Assembly: GCA_963575645.1 (NCBI GenBank)
Contig: OY754464.1
Span: 31,511,501 to 31,575,500 of the forward strand
Direction: 5' to 3'
DNA from: Xanthostigma xanthostigma
Taxonomy: Eukaryota; Arthropoda; Insecta; Raphidioptera; Raphidiidae
DNA: 64,000 bases
Of the stretch, positions 10,956-21,489 are shown piece after piece. Below the pieces are notes generated by a model. That model was not told where the DNA came from. It saw only the letters and a list, made by a program, of their open reading frames with translations, and searched no databases. The first letter of the stretch is position 1; every line of letters starts with the position of its first letter. Both the position numbers and the translations under genes were made by a program.

Positions 10956-11235
10956 TGTACAATCGAAATATACTAAAAACTAGAATATATAGGGGGCTTT
11001 GATTAAACTAAAATAAAATTGTGGAAGGCATTCAGTAGAAAACTGTCATTTATTTCAGATTGGAAATCATATTTAGCTTTCGACCATAATGTAACTATGA
11101 ATGCCCCCCACGATTTTATTTTAGTTTAATCAAAGCCTCCTATTTATCCTCATATTTATTTTCTAGTTTTTAGTACATTATCGATTGTATAATAAAAGTG
11201 TTTAACTTAAAAGTTTTTTTTACCTCTTTTTATTT
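10911..11235. mobile_element. Foldback element with ~115-bp inverted arms
   Basis: The left arm (about 10911-11024) and right arm (about 11108-11235) are imperfect reverse complements sharing AAAAAGAGGTAAAA, ACTAAAAACTAG and CTTTGATTAAACTAAAATAA. The spacer is ~80 bp. No coding capacity. Confidence 0.7.
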
Positions 11236-11242
11236 ATACAAG

Positions 11243-11355
11243 CTGATCCATCAACAATGGTAAATCTGGAAGGTGGAGATACTACACGTCAAATGGTGAC
11301 CATTAATTGCGCAAACATGCCTTATCTGAAAGTTGATATAGTTACGGAAACATAA
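11243..11355 (+). CDS. Possible terminal coding exon (unidentified)
   Basis: An open stretch of 37 codons ends at TAA (11353-11355). It is preceded by a pyrimidine-rich tract and an ATACAAG acceptor-like sequence (AG at 11241-11242). Its composition is richer in GC than its surroundings and the peptide is varied, beginning ..DPSTMVNLEGGDTTRQ, rather than Lys/Asn/Ile/Phe-dominated. I recognise no domain. The acceptor tract belongs to the right end of the foldback element next to it. It could equally be the tail of a transposon frame or chance; no partner exon was found. Confidence 0.25.
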
Positions 11356-12777
11356 GGTATTGAAAGTTAAAATTTTATTTCGTTTTTGGCGTGAAAATTA
11401 AGAAAAATTTAATTAATTTATAGAATAAGAGGTTAAATTTTCCACGTTCTTCAAAAATATTAGTTTACAGAATAAAACCATATACATGTATAATTTGTCG
11501 ACAGAGTTTCGCACTGCGACTCGAGTTTCTTTTTTTTTCTTAATAACATAATTTTCTGAGTATAAAATTCAACAATATTTCATTTAAATATGCATAATAA
11601 TCGATTACTTGAGTTATCAGGACTCCTTGTCGTTGAAAAAGTTATAAGGTGCCATTAATTTTTGGAAAACTGTACATTTTTGTTTCATTTTATTGTGACA
11701 AATATAATATAGTTTATGAACAAAATTCTTACTTTAAAGAGATCAACTTTAAAATATAGATGTTCTTTTTGAGCTAGACAAAATAGTCTCTTATTGTATC
11801 TTGCTCATGGACATTGAACATAAGCTTTTAAATTCGTTTACCTGGAAAGTTTCCATTTACTATATTTTGTTCAAACAAACTTAAACGTTTAAAAATACAA
11901 TTTTTTTCAACTTTTTCAACTTCACAACTGTCTTGTTTATTTTTATTCCATTTTCTTTTAAACATAATATAAAATTAAAGGTACCAACGTTTCAGATACT
12001 AGTTTTTTTTCTTATTTTTAAAACTATACTTTTCAAACTGTCAAACTGAAGACACCGCAAATTTATCTGTCGTTCAAAGAAATGCATGGAAGATAAAATA
12101 TGACTGTAGTGCATAAGAAGTAATACAAAATATATAACATGCTTTTTTACTGTTTCAATTTTGAATCCTTGTAATTTATGACTTGAAAAAGTCTTAACCT
12201 ACTTTTTGAATGTTCAATAAATAATATTAAATTGTTTGCTTTGAGGAAAAGATGTTTATAATTAATTAATATTAAAGGATGGGTACAAATTTATACAAAA
12301 TTGCACATTAATATACACAGTCGAATATAGCTATTCTGCCATAAACTGAAGTAAACTATACATCTACAAATTACTGAGTCTATTTCAACGATCGAGATTC
12401 AAGATATTTGAAAGGGCCCGAAGTAAAAATGTGAAATAGGGTATCAGAATTGTGATAAGTTTTTAAGAGTTTACAAAATAGATATTTTTAAGCACGCTTT
12501 TGAAAAACAATTGCATTATATCAAGTTATATACTCGTACTTTATATGTTATCAAAATAAACAGTATAATATAAACTATCTGAAAACAAGAAAAACATATC
12601 AATTATTTCAGTGAGTAGTTTCGTTCTTAATTTTAAAAAAGTTCAAAATAAAACAAAAAATAGTTACATCAATTGTGCATCAACGTCGAGGTCATCAGCT
12701 TACACGAAAAAATTAACAAATTATGGTAAGTCATACATACGAGTATATTGTTGTCTTGTTGTTGTTATATAGCTAGA
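11356..12777. other. Long AT-rich interval without a gene
   Basis: Stops are dense in all frames. A sequence matching a splice donor, ATG|GTAAGT, occurs at 12723-12731, but the upstream open frame is only AT-rich random-looking sequence. Confidence 0.5.
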
Positions 12778-13112
12778 CTAGCGGCCCGTCCCGATTTCAC
12801 CCGGGTGCCGAAATGTAAGATTTATTAATACGTCATAGTCTCTCCCCTCCTCTCTCCGTCTCTTTCTTTCTCCCTCCCTCTCTCTCTGGAAATATATTGA
12901 ACCTTTCCATCTACGCAAATATCAATATCCACCCACGTAACATCTCACAATTATAATATAGGTGAAAAATCCATTTTGGATAGGATTTTCATAAAATCCG
13001 CTCTTAATGGGTGTCTATGTCGAGAAAGAAGTAACTATGCAAAATTTCAAGTCAATCGGGCGTACAGTTTTAGAGATCTCGTGATGAGTCAGTCAGTGAA
13101 TCAATGAATGAT
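12778..13112 (-). mobile_element. Non-autonomous Helitron, minus strand
   Basis: Read on the minus strand, the right end is ..GGGACGGGCCGCTAG followed by T, the CTAG|T signature of Helitron 3' ends. The 5' side on the minus strand contains CACTGACTGACTCATCACGA, CTCTAAAACTGTACG and ATTGACTTGAAATTTTGCA phrases typical of short insect Helitrons. Part of the body (GAAAAATCCATTTTGGATAG) recurs at 42205-42450. The exact 5' TC end is uncertain. Confidence 0.65.
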
Positions 13113-13124
13113 GGCAACGGTTAA

Positions 13125-13245
13125 ACGAACAGCTGAAATAATCGATAATTTCATTTCGATTAATCGATTGATCATATGATACTTTTTGTTAGGATTAATC
13201 GATAAAATAATCGATTATATATCTTTTAATCGTCGTTTTTTATAA
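13125..13245. repeat. Cluster of ATCGAT-containing motifs
   Basis: AATCGATAATTT, GATTAATCGATTGATC, GATTAATCGATAA and AATCGATTATAT occur within about 75 bp. This may be the end of a transposon or a simple repeat. TATCGATA-like elements bind DREF in flies, but no promoter is evident here. Confidence 0.4.
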
Positions 13246-13849
13246 AACGAGAGTCGAGACCGAAATGTCAAATGAACAGCATTACTGAAACTTTTATTTA
13301 TTTGTTTTGTTATGAGCATTTTTTAGTGTCAATATTTTCTAAAAATATTATTTTTAGGATGCACATTATCACAAGACACAAATAGTCAGAGCATCTATGG
13401 ACATTAATTTATATTTTTTACTACACAAAATAAAGTTTTGGCTGAAAAATGTTTTATAGAAATAATTTAAAAAAAATTACATAATCAATTTTATTTTTTG
13501 AGCGTAGATAAGTAATCTGACAATTCGAGATTGCATTTAAGCGTATTACGCATATTTTCAAACAATGTGTCTTTTCAGTATTTAAACAGGTTCGTCTTAG
13601 TGAATGTAACTGTTATATTGTATAAAGTCTTGTGAGATTCACCTAGATGGTTAACAAGATAATATTATGTAATTTAATTAACCAACGCATAGCGGAGCCA
13701 CTCCGCAACTGCTGTTGTCGTGCTTCCCTAAATAATACACAGTATCAATTTGTACTGTTGATTGAGCTACCCTTCAAAAATTTACCAGACTTTCAAAATG
13801 CCAATCAGTTACAATTGGACATTGTCCAATTTTTCATAAAATTAATAAA

Positions 13850-14107
13850 TTGCAAAAGCATAACGTTGTTTATAAAATTAATTGTGAAAATTGTGCAAAG
13901 AATTATATTACTCAAACAAAAAGAGCTCTAAAAACAAGAATAAGAGAACACCAACATAATCATAAATTAATCCCTGACAAACATAATATAATAACTAAAC
14001 ACAAATTCGAACATGACCACAAAATTAATTGGGATAATATAAAAATTTTAGATAATGAAACTAATTTCTTTAAAAGAAATATTTCGGAAATGTTACATAC
14101 AGGGTGA
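13850..14107 (+). pseudogene. GIY-YIG endonuclease domain of a Penelope-like element (fragment)
   Basis: The frame encodes VVYKINC, then CxxC, YITQTKR, LKTRIREH, H..HDHKINWDNIKILDNE and FFKRNISEML. These match the order of motifs in Penelope GIY-YIG domains: VYKI-C..C, YIGQT, R..EH, H, and R...E. The family Gly in YIG is Thr here. The Arg in TRIREH and the Glu in SEML, the usual catalytic positions, are present. No ATG start exists (the frame begins at TTG). The last two residues come from the inserted MITE. With no reverse transcriptase, the copy is dead. Confidence 0.8.
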
Positions 14108-14978
14108 GTCAGACCACCCGTATCAGTCGTTTTTTTCGAAAACGGTTAGTCGTAGAGAGTTGTGTCAAAAATCTGTATTATAAAAGCCCTAATGAAGAAT
14201 CGAATGGTGATATTTTTTCCCCCCGGAAAGGTCGGCTTCCCTGTTAGTTTGCTCCGGAATGTTCAGAACTCCGGAATGTTAAATGGCACGATAGGTCGAA
14301 AGTGGTATTGTTGAAAAGATCTTTAAAAAATAAGCAAGTTTTGTAGGACATTTTTTTTTGTTACTGCCACCCCTGTTAAGTAATATTCGTTTGAAATTAT
14401 TAAATTAACATGTCAGAATAACAAACTTAATTTTAAAAGTCGGCATTTAAAATCTAGTTACCTAATTAAACAATGTCACAAATGTTCAAACTGTCTTCAA
14501 TTTACTTCTAAACACTGCGGAGCTCTTCTAGATATGTTATGAGTACCTGGAAGTATTTTCCGACAAAAAAAAACAATTTCAATTATTGAAAACTTATTGT
14601 GACATAGTTTAATTAGGTAACTAGATTTTAAATGCCGACTTTTAAAATTAAGTTTGTTATTCTGACATGTTAATTTAATAATTTCAAACGAATATTACTT
14701 AACAGGGGTGGCAGTAACAAAAAAAAATGTCCTACAAAACTTGCTTATTTTTTAAAGATCTTTTCAACAATACCACTTTCGACCTATCGTGCCATTTAAC
14801 ATTCCGGAGTTCTGAACATTCCGGAGCAAACTAACAGGGATGCCGACCTTTCCGGGGGGAAAAAATATCACCATTCGATTCTTCATTAGGGCTTTTATAA
14901 TACAGATTTTTGACACAACTCTCTACGACTAACCGTTTTCGAAAAAAACGACTGATACGGGTGGTCTGACTCACCCTG
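14100..14978. mobile_element. Foldback MITE with CAGGGTGAGTC ends, TA target (Tc1/mariner-like)
   Basis: Long inverted arms (14100-14480 and 14598-14978) are almost identical reverse complements around a 117-bp unique spacer. The ends are CAGGGTGAGTCAGACC and its complement. TA flanks both sides (14098-14099 and 14979-14980). TA duplication points to the Tc1/mariner group. No transposase is encoded. It lies inside the Penelope-like reading frame. Confidence 0.88.
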
Positions 14979-15239
14979 TATAAAATCAAATTAACATTCT
15001 CTCAATGCTCAATTAGATACGGAAAATGGAAGTAATATGGGTACATATAATATTATTTTGAAATAATATTTTGTTTTAAAAAAAAATTTATTTCTTTTTA
15101 GTTTAATTCCATGACTAATTATTAAAAATTGTTTGTTATTATTTTATCAATATTTCGATATTAATAACTTTATACGAATTTCATAAAAAAACTAATTAGA
15201 AACTAAATATTAATTATTTTTTATGTTTTTAGATCAGTT

Positions 15240-15271
15240 CTGAAGAAGATCCAAATCTGGATCGAAACGTC
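15240..15271 (+). ncRNA. Hammerhead-like core in Penelope-like 3' region
   Basis: CTGAAGA (15240-15246), a perfect 5-bp stem GATCC/GGATC (15248-15252 and 15259-15263), then GAAACGTC (15264-15271). This fits CUGANGA, stem II, GAA and AC-GUH of a hammerhead. Stem III would be only AC/GU without a loop and stem I pairs only weakly, so it would need a dimeric form to cut, if it works at all. Similar cores occur at 2715-2747 and 43952-43984. Confidence 0.5.
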
Positions 15272-15311
15272 AATGTATTAATTATATAATTTTTTTGTTA
15301 ATATATTGTCT

Positions 15312-15378
15312 GAAAAATTGGTCGATAATTTTATTTATTAAAGAGTTCTAATCAGACGTTAATCAAAGATTTGAATAC
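15312..15378 (+). repeat. Dispersed ATCGACCAAT repeat, copy 2
   Basis: AAAAATTGGTCGATAATTTT, then TTTATT..GAGTTCTA..CAGACGTTAATCAAAGATT. It matches the reverse complement of 2881-2928 and of 54872-54924. It follows the hammerhead-like motif by about 40 bp. Confidence 0.6.
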
Positions 15379-15639
15379 TCTTAGCATATTTGTGTAATGG
15401 CAGGCAGAGATTTAACTTTTTTCTAGTATCATGACTATGAATCACACAGTACGATCATTAAAATTGTTCATATTATTTTTAACAATCATTAAAGGCTATG
15501 CATATGACATGGCAATGACAAAATATTTAATTGTTTAAATAATGGCCTGCATTTCTGTCTAAACCCAGCATCCGAGATCAATCTTATAGCTTTCTTTTGT
15601 TGCAGAAACCTTCCTATTTTTGTTTTTCTCTACCTATTC
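15379..15639. other. AT-rich DNA, no gene seen
   Basis: No feature supported. Confidence 0.5.
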
Positions 15640-15875
15640 GATTCGGCAACATTAGTTCGGACTAAGCCATACTAATATATCCTGGAGTGTACATATTCAT
15701 AATAGGATAAACTCCTATCAAGCTTAGGCCAGAACAGTTTGGCCTAGGTTATACTGGTTTATCCTATCGTATATATGTAAAACTAGTTTGGCTACGCCAA
15801 ACTAGTTTTATCGAAGAATCTCGCTAGAGATTCTTTTCTGTGCTAAATGCCAACGAATCTCTAGCGTATTCTTAT
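15640..15875. repeat. CCAAACTAGTTT-rich segment
   Basis: Contains AAACTAGTTTGGCTACGCCA and its mirror AAACTAGTTTTATCG, several AGGATAAAC/GTTTATCCT motifs, and a GAATCTCGCTAGAGATTC palindrome (near 15825-15842). The ACTAGTTTGGC motifs are shared with the MITE at 53825-53975, so this is probably a decayed relative. Confidence 0.5.
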
Positions 15876-16026
15876 ACATTGATTTTGCCTTTGTCCCATA
15901 TAACGCCGTGTATATGAAGCAAGTTTCCAAGTTTTATAGTTCTGTGACCACGTGACTTTCATAGGACCGATTTTTCGTATCACCCATATATACTTCTGTA
16001 CCACAATAACAGCTTATATTGTGAGA

Positions 16027-16103
16027 GTGCGCGTGGACGAGTGGTTACGACGTTAGGCTAGTAATAACTAATAACAGGGTCTTGAGTTCGATTCCCGCCA
16101 GCA
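16027..16103 (+). mobile_element. tRNA-like SINE head (Ser-like)
   Basis: GTGGACGAGTGGTTACGACG resembles the D-arm and A box of a serine-type tRNA, and GAGTTCGATTCCC (16084-16096) is a B box. The anticodon arm GTTAG..CTAAT has an oversized loop, so it is not a working tRNA. It is followed by a T/A-rich tail (16110-16260) as in a SINE or retro-pseudogene. Confidence 0.6.
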
Positions 16104-16109
16104 TCATTG

Positions 16110-16260
16110 GAAAATTTATTTTTCAATTTTTAATTTTTTTTTATGTTTTTAATTGTTTTTTTAGTTTTAATTTATTTTCTCAATTTTTTTCTCATTATAT
16201 TTTTATTTCCTTTTTAATTTTTAATTTTTATTATTTTCTTGTTTTTTGAAAAATTCACTT
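16110..16260. repeat. T-rich low-complexity tract
   Basis: Runs of TTTTTAATTTTT downstream of the tRNA-like head; no other structure. Confidence 0.6.
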
Positions 16261-16523
16261 TCGTCAAATCTTTTATTAAAAAATAACAAAATATATGATT
16301 GAAGTTAGATTTAAAACAAAAATTAAAAAGTGAAAAGATTACGAAGTGAAACTTCTTTTTTTAATGCAAAATAAGTATTTTACAAATGATATGAAAAAAA
16401 ATTTGTATTTTTAATGGTGGGCCTTGTTCATTGATTTTTTTTTCATGCCTTCAAAATGTGCCTTCATGGAATCTTCAAGAATATCCATATTTCAAATGAA
16501 TATAAATAAAAAAAAAAAAAACT

Positions 16524-16588
16524 AAAAAAAAAAATATACGCGTCGATTTGAGAACCTCCTCCGTTTTTGTTTTTAGTCGGTTAATAAA
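16524..16588 (-). mobile_element. Fragment of a widespread insect repeat (TTAACCGACT end)
   Basis: On the minus strand: TTAACCGACT, AACGGAGGAGGTTCTCAAAT, CGACGCGTAT then poly-T. I recall this phrase order (GGAGGAGGTTCTCAATTCGAC) from repeats common in moth and other insect genomes. Only the start is kept here. Confidence 0.5.
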
Positions 16589-16781
16589 AAAGAATCATGT
16601 ATCACAGAGCATAGACTTGTTATAGCTCATTTTTATTTTTAATAGACTTCACATGGATTGTTTACAAATTGAATGTCATGGTATTCGCATGGAGGTGTGA
16701 TGAGCCGATTGCACCACTAGGTGTTGCACCGCGGCAGCACTGGACTACGCGGCAAAATATAAATGCACTTTTGTAGTACTG

Positions 16782-16865
16782 TTTGTTAAATGAGAAGTAA
16801 AAATCAAAAGTCGATTATTGCAATTTCTATAACCGACTTTTGATTGTTACTTCTTATTTAACAAA
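16782..16865. repeat. Hairpin with 33-bp arms
   Basis: TTTGTTAAATGAGAAGTAA.. (16782-16814) pairs with ..TTACTTCTTATTTAACAAA (16833-16865) with few mismatches around an 18-bp loop. Probably a small MITE remnant. Confidence 0.7.
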
Positions 16866-16952
16866 ATACATGAGAGGCGCGCTCGAAACCACAGTTGCAT
16901 GGAGTAAGGATCGTGTTGTTTTTTACAATACATATTCTAATTTCGGAGATTC

Positions 16953-17008
16953 ATTGCATTTAAATACAACAATATGAACACTTTTATTGCATTTAAATAC
17001 AACAATAT
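16953..17008 (+). repeat. Two direct copies of a 23-bp motif
   Basis: ATTGCATTTAAATACAACAA plus TAT occurs at 16953-16975 and 16986-17008, period 33 bp. Confidence 0.75.
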
Positions 17009-17095
17009 AAAAAATGCACATATGTTTATTTTGGAGGAAAAATAAAAATAATGTCTCACACTTTGGAAAAAGACGTGAAATCTTAAAAAAAAACT

Positions 17096-17619
17096 TCGGA
17101 GAAGTAAAAACTTCGTTCTGTGCTAAAATCAAAAACTTGAGGCGACTGAATCTTAAGATTATAACTTAAAAAAAAAGAATTTCGAGGCAGACAAGAAATT
17201 GAAATCAAGCTCGAAATTCTGTGCGTAAGACGTCGAAAAAAAATGAATTTCGAGGCAGACAAGGAATTGAAATCCAACCTTGAAATTCTGTGCTTATAAA
17301 AACTACAAGAGCAACAGCAAAAAAAAGTGCACAGACGGCGTTTTTTTAGTGGTAACTAAAGGAGTTATGCGAACACCGTCTTTGCATTTTTTTTTTGCTG
17401 TTGCTCTTGTAGCTTTTATAAGCACAGAATTTCAAGGTTGGATTTCAATTCCTTGTCTGCCTCGAAATTCATTTTTTTTCGACGTCTTACGCACAGAATT
17501 TCGAGCTTGATTTCAATTTCTTGTCTGCCTCGAAATTCTTTTTTTTAAAGTTATAATCTTAAGATTCAGTCGCCTCAAGTTTTTGAATTTAGCACAGAAC
17601 GAAGTTTTTACTTCTCCGA
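17096..17619. repeat. 524-bp palindrome with repeated modules
   Basis: The left half (17096 to about 17340) and right half (about 17370-17619) are near-perfect reverse complements, and even the ~30-bp centre pairs partly (CAGACGGCG / CACCGTCTTTG). Each half holds two direct copies of a module beginning GAATTTCGAGGCAGACAAG and ending GAAATTCTGTGC. Three open frames over it (17083-17277, 17280-17510 and 17513-17719) are by-products of the symmetry. It abuts copy 2 of MITE family A. No terminal duplication is identified. Confidence 0.85.
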
Positions 17620-17647
17620 TAATAATGTACGTATCATATTTTATACA

Positions 17648-18238
17648 AAAAAAAATTGGTTGTCTGTAAAGTCGGTTTACGGACGATAGTTTTACGTGAT
17701 AACGTATTCCGTAATACATAACCTAAATTCTACATATAATAATTATAATAATTCGAATCTATGATATTGCATCTTTCGCTTCAAATTTAGGTTAATTTTA
17801 TGTATTAAAATACTCACCACCTATAATAATAATTGTTTTTTTTAACTTTCTTTCTTTCGTATTTATTTTAAGTCTCAAAGATTGTCATAATATTTTGAAA
17901 ACAATTGTTTCACTGTTTATATAAAATTCCAAAACCTACTTACAATATTTAAGTATTTTCATACGTCAAAAAATTGATTTTTATAATGATAAAATTTGTA
18001 TGAAAACGATTTTTTCGAGAGATGAGACCTAGCTAAAACGATTTTTTGCCCCCTAAAATCCCTTTTCAGTAAATTTCATCCAAATCGTTGGGGCCGTTTT
18101 CGAGAAAAGCACGCACAGGGTCAGGCGGAACGTTAGGAACGCTAGGAACGTTACACTTTTTCGTGCATGCAGCCGGTGTTTCATCAATTTATAAGATTGG
18201 TGATTCATCAATTTATAAGACGTTATGACGTCAAAAAC
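17648..18238 (-). mobile_element. MITE family A, copy 2 (inverted relative to copy 1)
   Basis: Aligns nearly end to end with the reverse complement of 10052-10668, including GTTGTCTGTAAAGTCGG, the CACCACCTATAATA block and TCAGGCGGAACGTT. ACGTGATAACGT (17694-17705) pairs with ACGTTATGACGT (18220-18231) with one change. No transposase. Confidence 0.78.
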
Positions 18239-18305
18239 TTGCATACCCAATAACATATCGAATATGAAATTGTAATTATCGCAGGAAAAAGAGACATTTC
18301 ATTGT

Positions 18306-19687
18306 AGAAAAATTAGAGGAAAGCTGGATTTTTGCGTCAACTTTTCGTGATTCTAAACAATATGCCAATATTCCCCACGGATACATGTGCCGCTGAAAAT
18401 GTTACGCGGGATGAAAGGTCACAAAAAACGTGTTTTCACGAAAATCTCGTTAACGGTAACTTTTGTGATAAAATAGTGGGTATCAACTTTGTAGCTTAAA
18501 AAATTTCCTATAGACATACTGTTACTTTTTTTCGTAAGACTAACAGTTTTCGATAAAATTTGATTTAAAACTTTGTAACAATTATCATCATCATTACATA
18601 GTATAAAATAAAGTCGCCGTTTCCCCCTATCTGTTTCTCCGCAGACTTCTAAACCACGCAACGGATTTTGAAACGGTTTTCACTAACAGAAAGAGCGATA
18701 ATCGAGGAAGCTTCGTATATCAAATATGTGAATATTTTGTACAAAATATGGTTGAACTATAACGGTGTTTTTTCATCACTACATAGTATTAAAACCAAGT
18801 CGCAGTTTCCCCCTGTCTGTTTTCCGCTTTCTTCTTCTAAACCACGCAACGGATTTTGAAACGGTTTTCACTAACAGAAAGATAGATTAACGAGTAAGGT
18901 TTGTACCTATATATAATTTGTAAATATTTTGTACAAAATATGGCTGAACTATGACGGTGTTTTGTCATCACTACATAATATTAAAACCAAGTCGCCGTTT
19001 GCCTCTAATCCTCTATCTGTTTTCCGCTTATTTCTTCTAAACCACGCAACGGATTTTGAAGCGGTTTTCATTAACATAAAGAGGGATAAACGGGAAAGGC
19101 ATAAATATATAATTTTTAAGTATTTTGTACAAAATATGACTGAATTATTACGGTGTTTTGTCAAAAATCTACGTCTATAAATATTGTAGGTATAGGTATA
19201 CTTATAGAAATCAACTGCCGACCGATTTTAATATATTTTTTATTTTGTTCGCCTCAATACAAGAGTGGTTTAGTAACAAAATTTAATAAAAATCCAAACA
19301 GTCGTAAAATCGAAGAAATCTAAATATTTTGTATATAATTATGTTCATGATTTTTGGGGAAATATGGTGGAGCCGAAGGTTTACTACTGTTGTTGCTTTC
19401 GAGCGAGGTGTAGCCCCGTGAAGCAAGATTGTAATATGGTAATTTTTGTCTGACGAAAAAAGTAATAGGTACCTACTATATTTTTGTAGGCAATTTTCTA
19501 AGCTACAAATTTGATAACCACTAATTTTGCTCTAAAAGTCACCGTTAACGAGATTTTCGTGAAAATCCGTTTTTCAAACTTTTGACCCGCGTAACATTTT
19601 TAGCGGCACATGTATCGGTAGGGATTTTTGGGATATCGCTTAGAACCATAAATAGAATTAGGTTCATGCGGTTTCTTCTAATTTTTC
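18306..19687. mobile_element. Inverted-repeat element (~240-bp ends) carrying a Helitron
   Basis: Left arm 18306-18545 and right arm 19444-19687 are imperfect reverse complements. They share GATACATGTGCCGCT, GTTACGCGGG, TTTTCACGAAAATCTCGTTAACGG in split form and TTTTTTCGT.AGAC. Between them lies a 3'-truncated composite Helitron (18591-19441). Either a Helitron inserted in a foldback element or the element captured one. Confidence 0.7.
18591..19441 (+). mobile_element. Composite Helitron, 3'-truncated, three-unit array
   Basis: Starts A|TCATTACATAGTATAAAAT, the same 5' end as the element at 62370. Then come three tandem units starting near 18611, 18797 and 18989 (periods 186 and 192 bp), each with CACGCAACGGATTTTGAA and TATTTTGTACAAAATATG. 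Next is the TC..ATCAACTGC / TTTGTTCGCCTCAATACA module found at 63150 and 53626. The CTAG end is missing; homology stops near 19441. The 60-80 codon frames in the units are by-products. Confidence 0.75.
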
Positions 19688-21469
19688 CGAAGTTTGACTT
19701 ATTTTTTGCCTCTATTCCCTGAATTAATATAATTTTTGAAATATTAACAACTGTCCAATATTAACAACTGTCCAAAGTTTATTTCAAAACTGAATATAAT
19801 TAAAACATTTGTCATCCAAATAAGATTTGTTATTTTTTGACATGTTCAGTATGTACGCAAGTTTTCGTTATTACGTGTATTAAAACAGTTTCTTTTTGTC
19901 ACTATATTTTGTGTTGACTATTCTAATAGAACATTAGTTTTGTATTAATATGTAGCAACCATGAGAGTATATAATTTTTCATCGGACGACATCATCTGAC
20001 AGTCGAATAAATTGAATCAATAAAATGATACGACTAGCATTCATTTTTCCTCATTTTTAGCTAAAAGGTTAACTGACACAACCATTTGTACACTAGCTAC
20101 AAAAAATGCATTTATAAGGCAAACAAAAAATCATCAACAGTGCAGCATATCGATTTCAATATTTCTCTAGTGTTATATACATTTTGATTCCAGTTTTTTA
20201 ACAAACGCGTCTAAAAATAACTGCATATTAGAGGTGAGAACTTGTTTCAAATCTTAGTACGAATTTCTTAAAAGTTTATACGATCAATTATTACCCAATA
20301 ACCGATTGATATTTTTAATAATGCATTTTATAATAAAAATACAATATCGTTTCAGGTATTTTATGTATGTGTCCAATATACGCGGTCATAGTAAGTATAT
20401 CAAACTGTCAGTTGTTAGAAAGTGATTCTAACGATGTCGATCGCTGTTTAGTTTTTTATAGCGAACTGGCTTTGACGGATTTATAGAAATTTATTTATAT
20501 GTTATTTAGATATTTGATTTTTTGTCTCTTTTTATTATAATTTTTAATTTTAGAACTTTCTTATGAATCGATATTTTGTTTATTCATTTTGTTCATTTTC
20601 CTTTTTGATATTTTTCAATAGTTGCTAATGATATTTTTGCAGACCATCTATAATATACAATCTATTAATGTATCTTAAATAACACAAACACTTTAATATC
20701 TTCGATCCCAATACAATTATACAACTTTCCAGAATTTACTGTACGAAAATGTATAGGTAAACTGATAACAAAATTTACAGATGAAATCACTCCCTAGTCT
20801 CTTCCAATTATAATTCCATTATAGGTGTTTGATTTTAATAGCTTAAATGCAAAACATAGGCTGCTTTAAGCAAATTGGACAGCCTTCTCCTCTTGAAAAA
20901 AGAGACTATCTACTTTATAGAAGTTCATGGTGTGAAATAGTTATATGAACTCCATTTGTCTATCACATAATTGTATTCCTACTCTCTATATTTGGATTGT
21001 GATATTATAGAAATTAGAGTAACTTAACGTTACTTAACACTATGAACTAATTTACTGATACCTAGATATAGATGTTGCAACAAAATCGTGTATGTACAAA
21101 AAAGAAAATATATCAAATACATGTCATTGTTTACTTTGGAACAAAGGACCTATAAGTTTTTCTGAAAATAAATAATAATATAAACACATTCACAGTATAA
21201 GTTAAAATTGATATCAGCAGAATGATTTACGTAAGAAATTTAAATAAAACAACAATTTGCGAATGAACAGCGCCATTATGAAGTTATTACGGTTGATGTG
21301 TTCATCTGCATACGCAGATATATAATATTAAACGTCCCTCTGGTCATTCCGATGTCCGTATTCTTATTTCAACAACATTTATATTCATAACAGAAAAACA
21401 TTCCACTGTACACGTTTTCTGTGATTTAATGTCGCATCGTGCGGCCACAGTTTTTTGACCGCTACGTTT
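19688..21469. other. Long AT-rich interval without a gene
   Basis: Includes a short direct repeat AATATTAACAACTGTCCAA near 19740-19775. No coding frame, RNA gene or repeat ends were recognised. Confidence 0.5.
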
Positions 21470-21489
21470 TATATATATATATATATATT
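21470..21489. repeat. (AT)n microsatellite
   Basis: About ten uninterrupted AT dinucleotides. Confidence 0.85.

Larger units (their letters stand above)
13640..15311 (+). mobile_element. Penelope-like retroelement, 3' remnant interrupted by a MITE
   Basis: The remnant includes the GIY-YIG endonuclease end of the polyprotein (13850-14099) and, after the foldback element at 14100-14978, the last codons to a TAA at 15064-15066. Its 3' flank carries a hammerhead-like motif (15240-15271). Removing the insert and one TA joins the frame (..EML-HIK..), so the insertion came after the retroelement. The reverse transcriptase part is absent upstream; 13647-13848 is a frame-broken linker. Neighbours are unrelated repeats. 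Confidence 0.75.

Noticed and set aside
12680..12731. ATG|GTAAGT splice-donor match
   Set aside because: A six-base donor match is expected by chance in this length of DNA, and the upstream frame is AT-driven.
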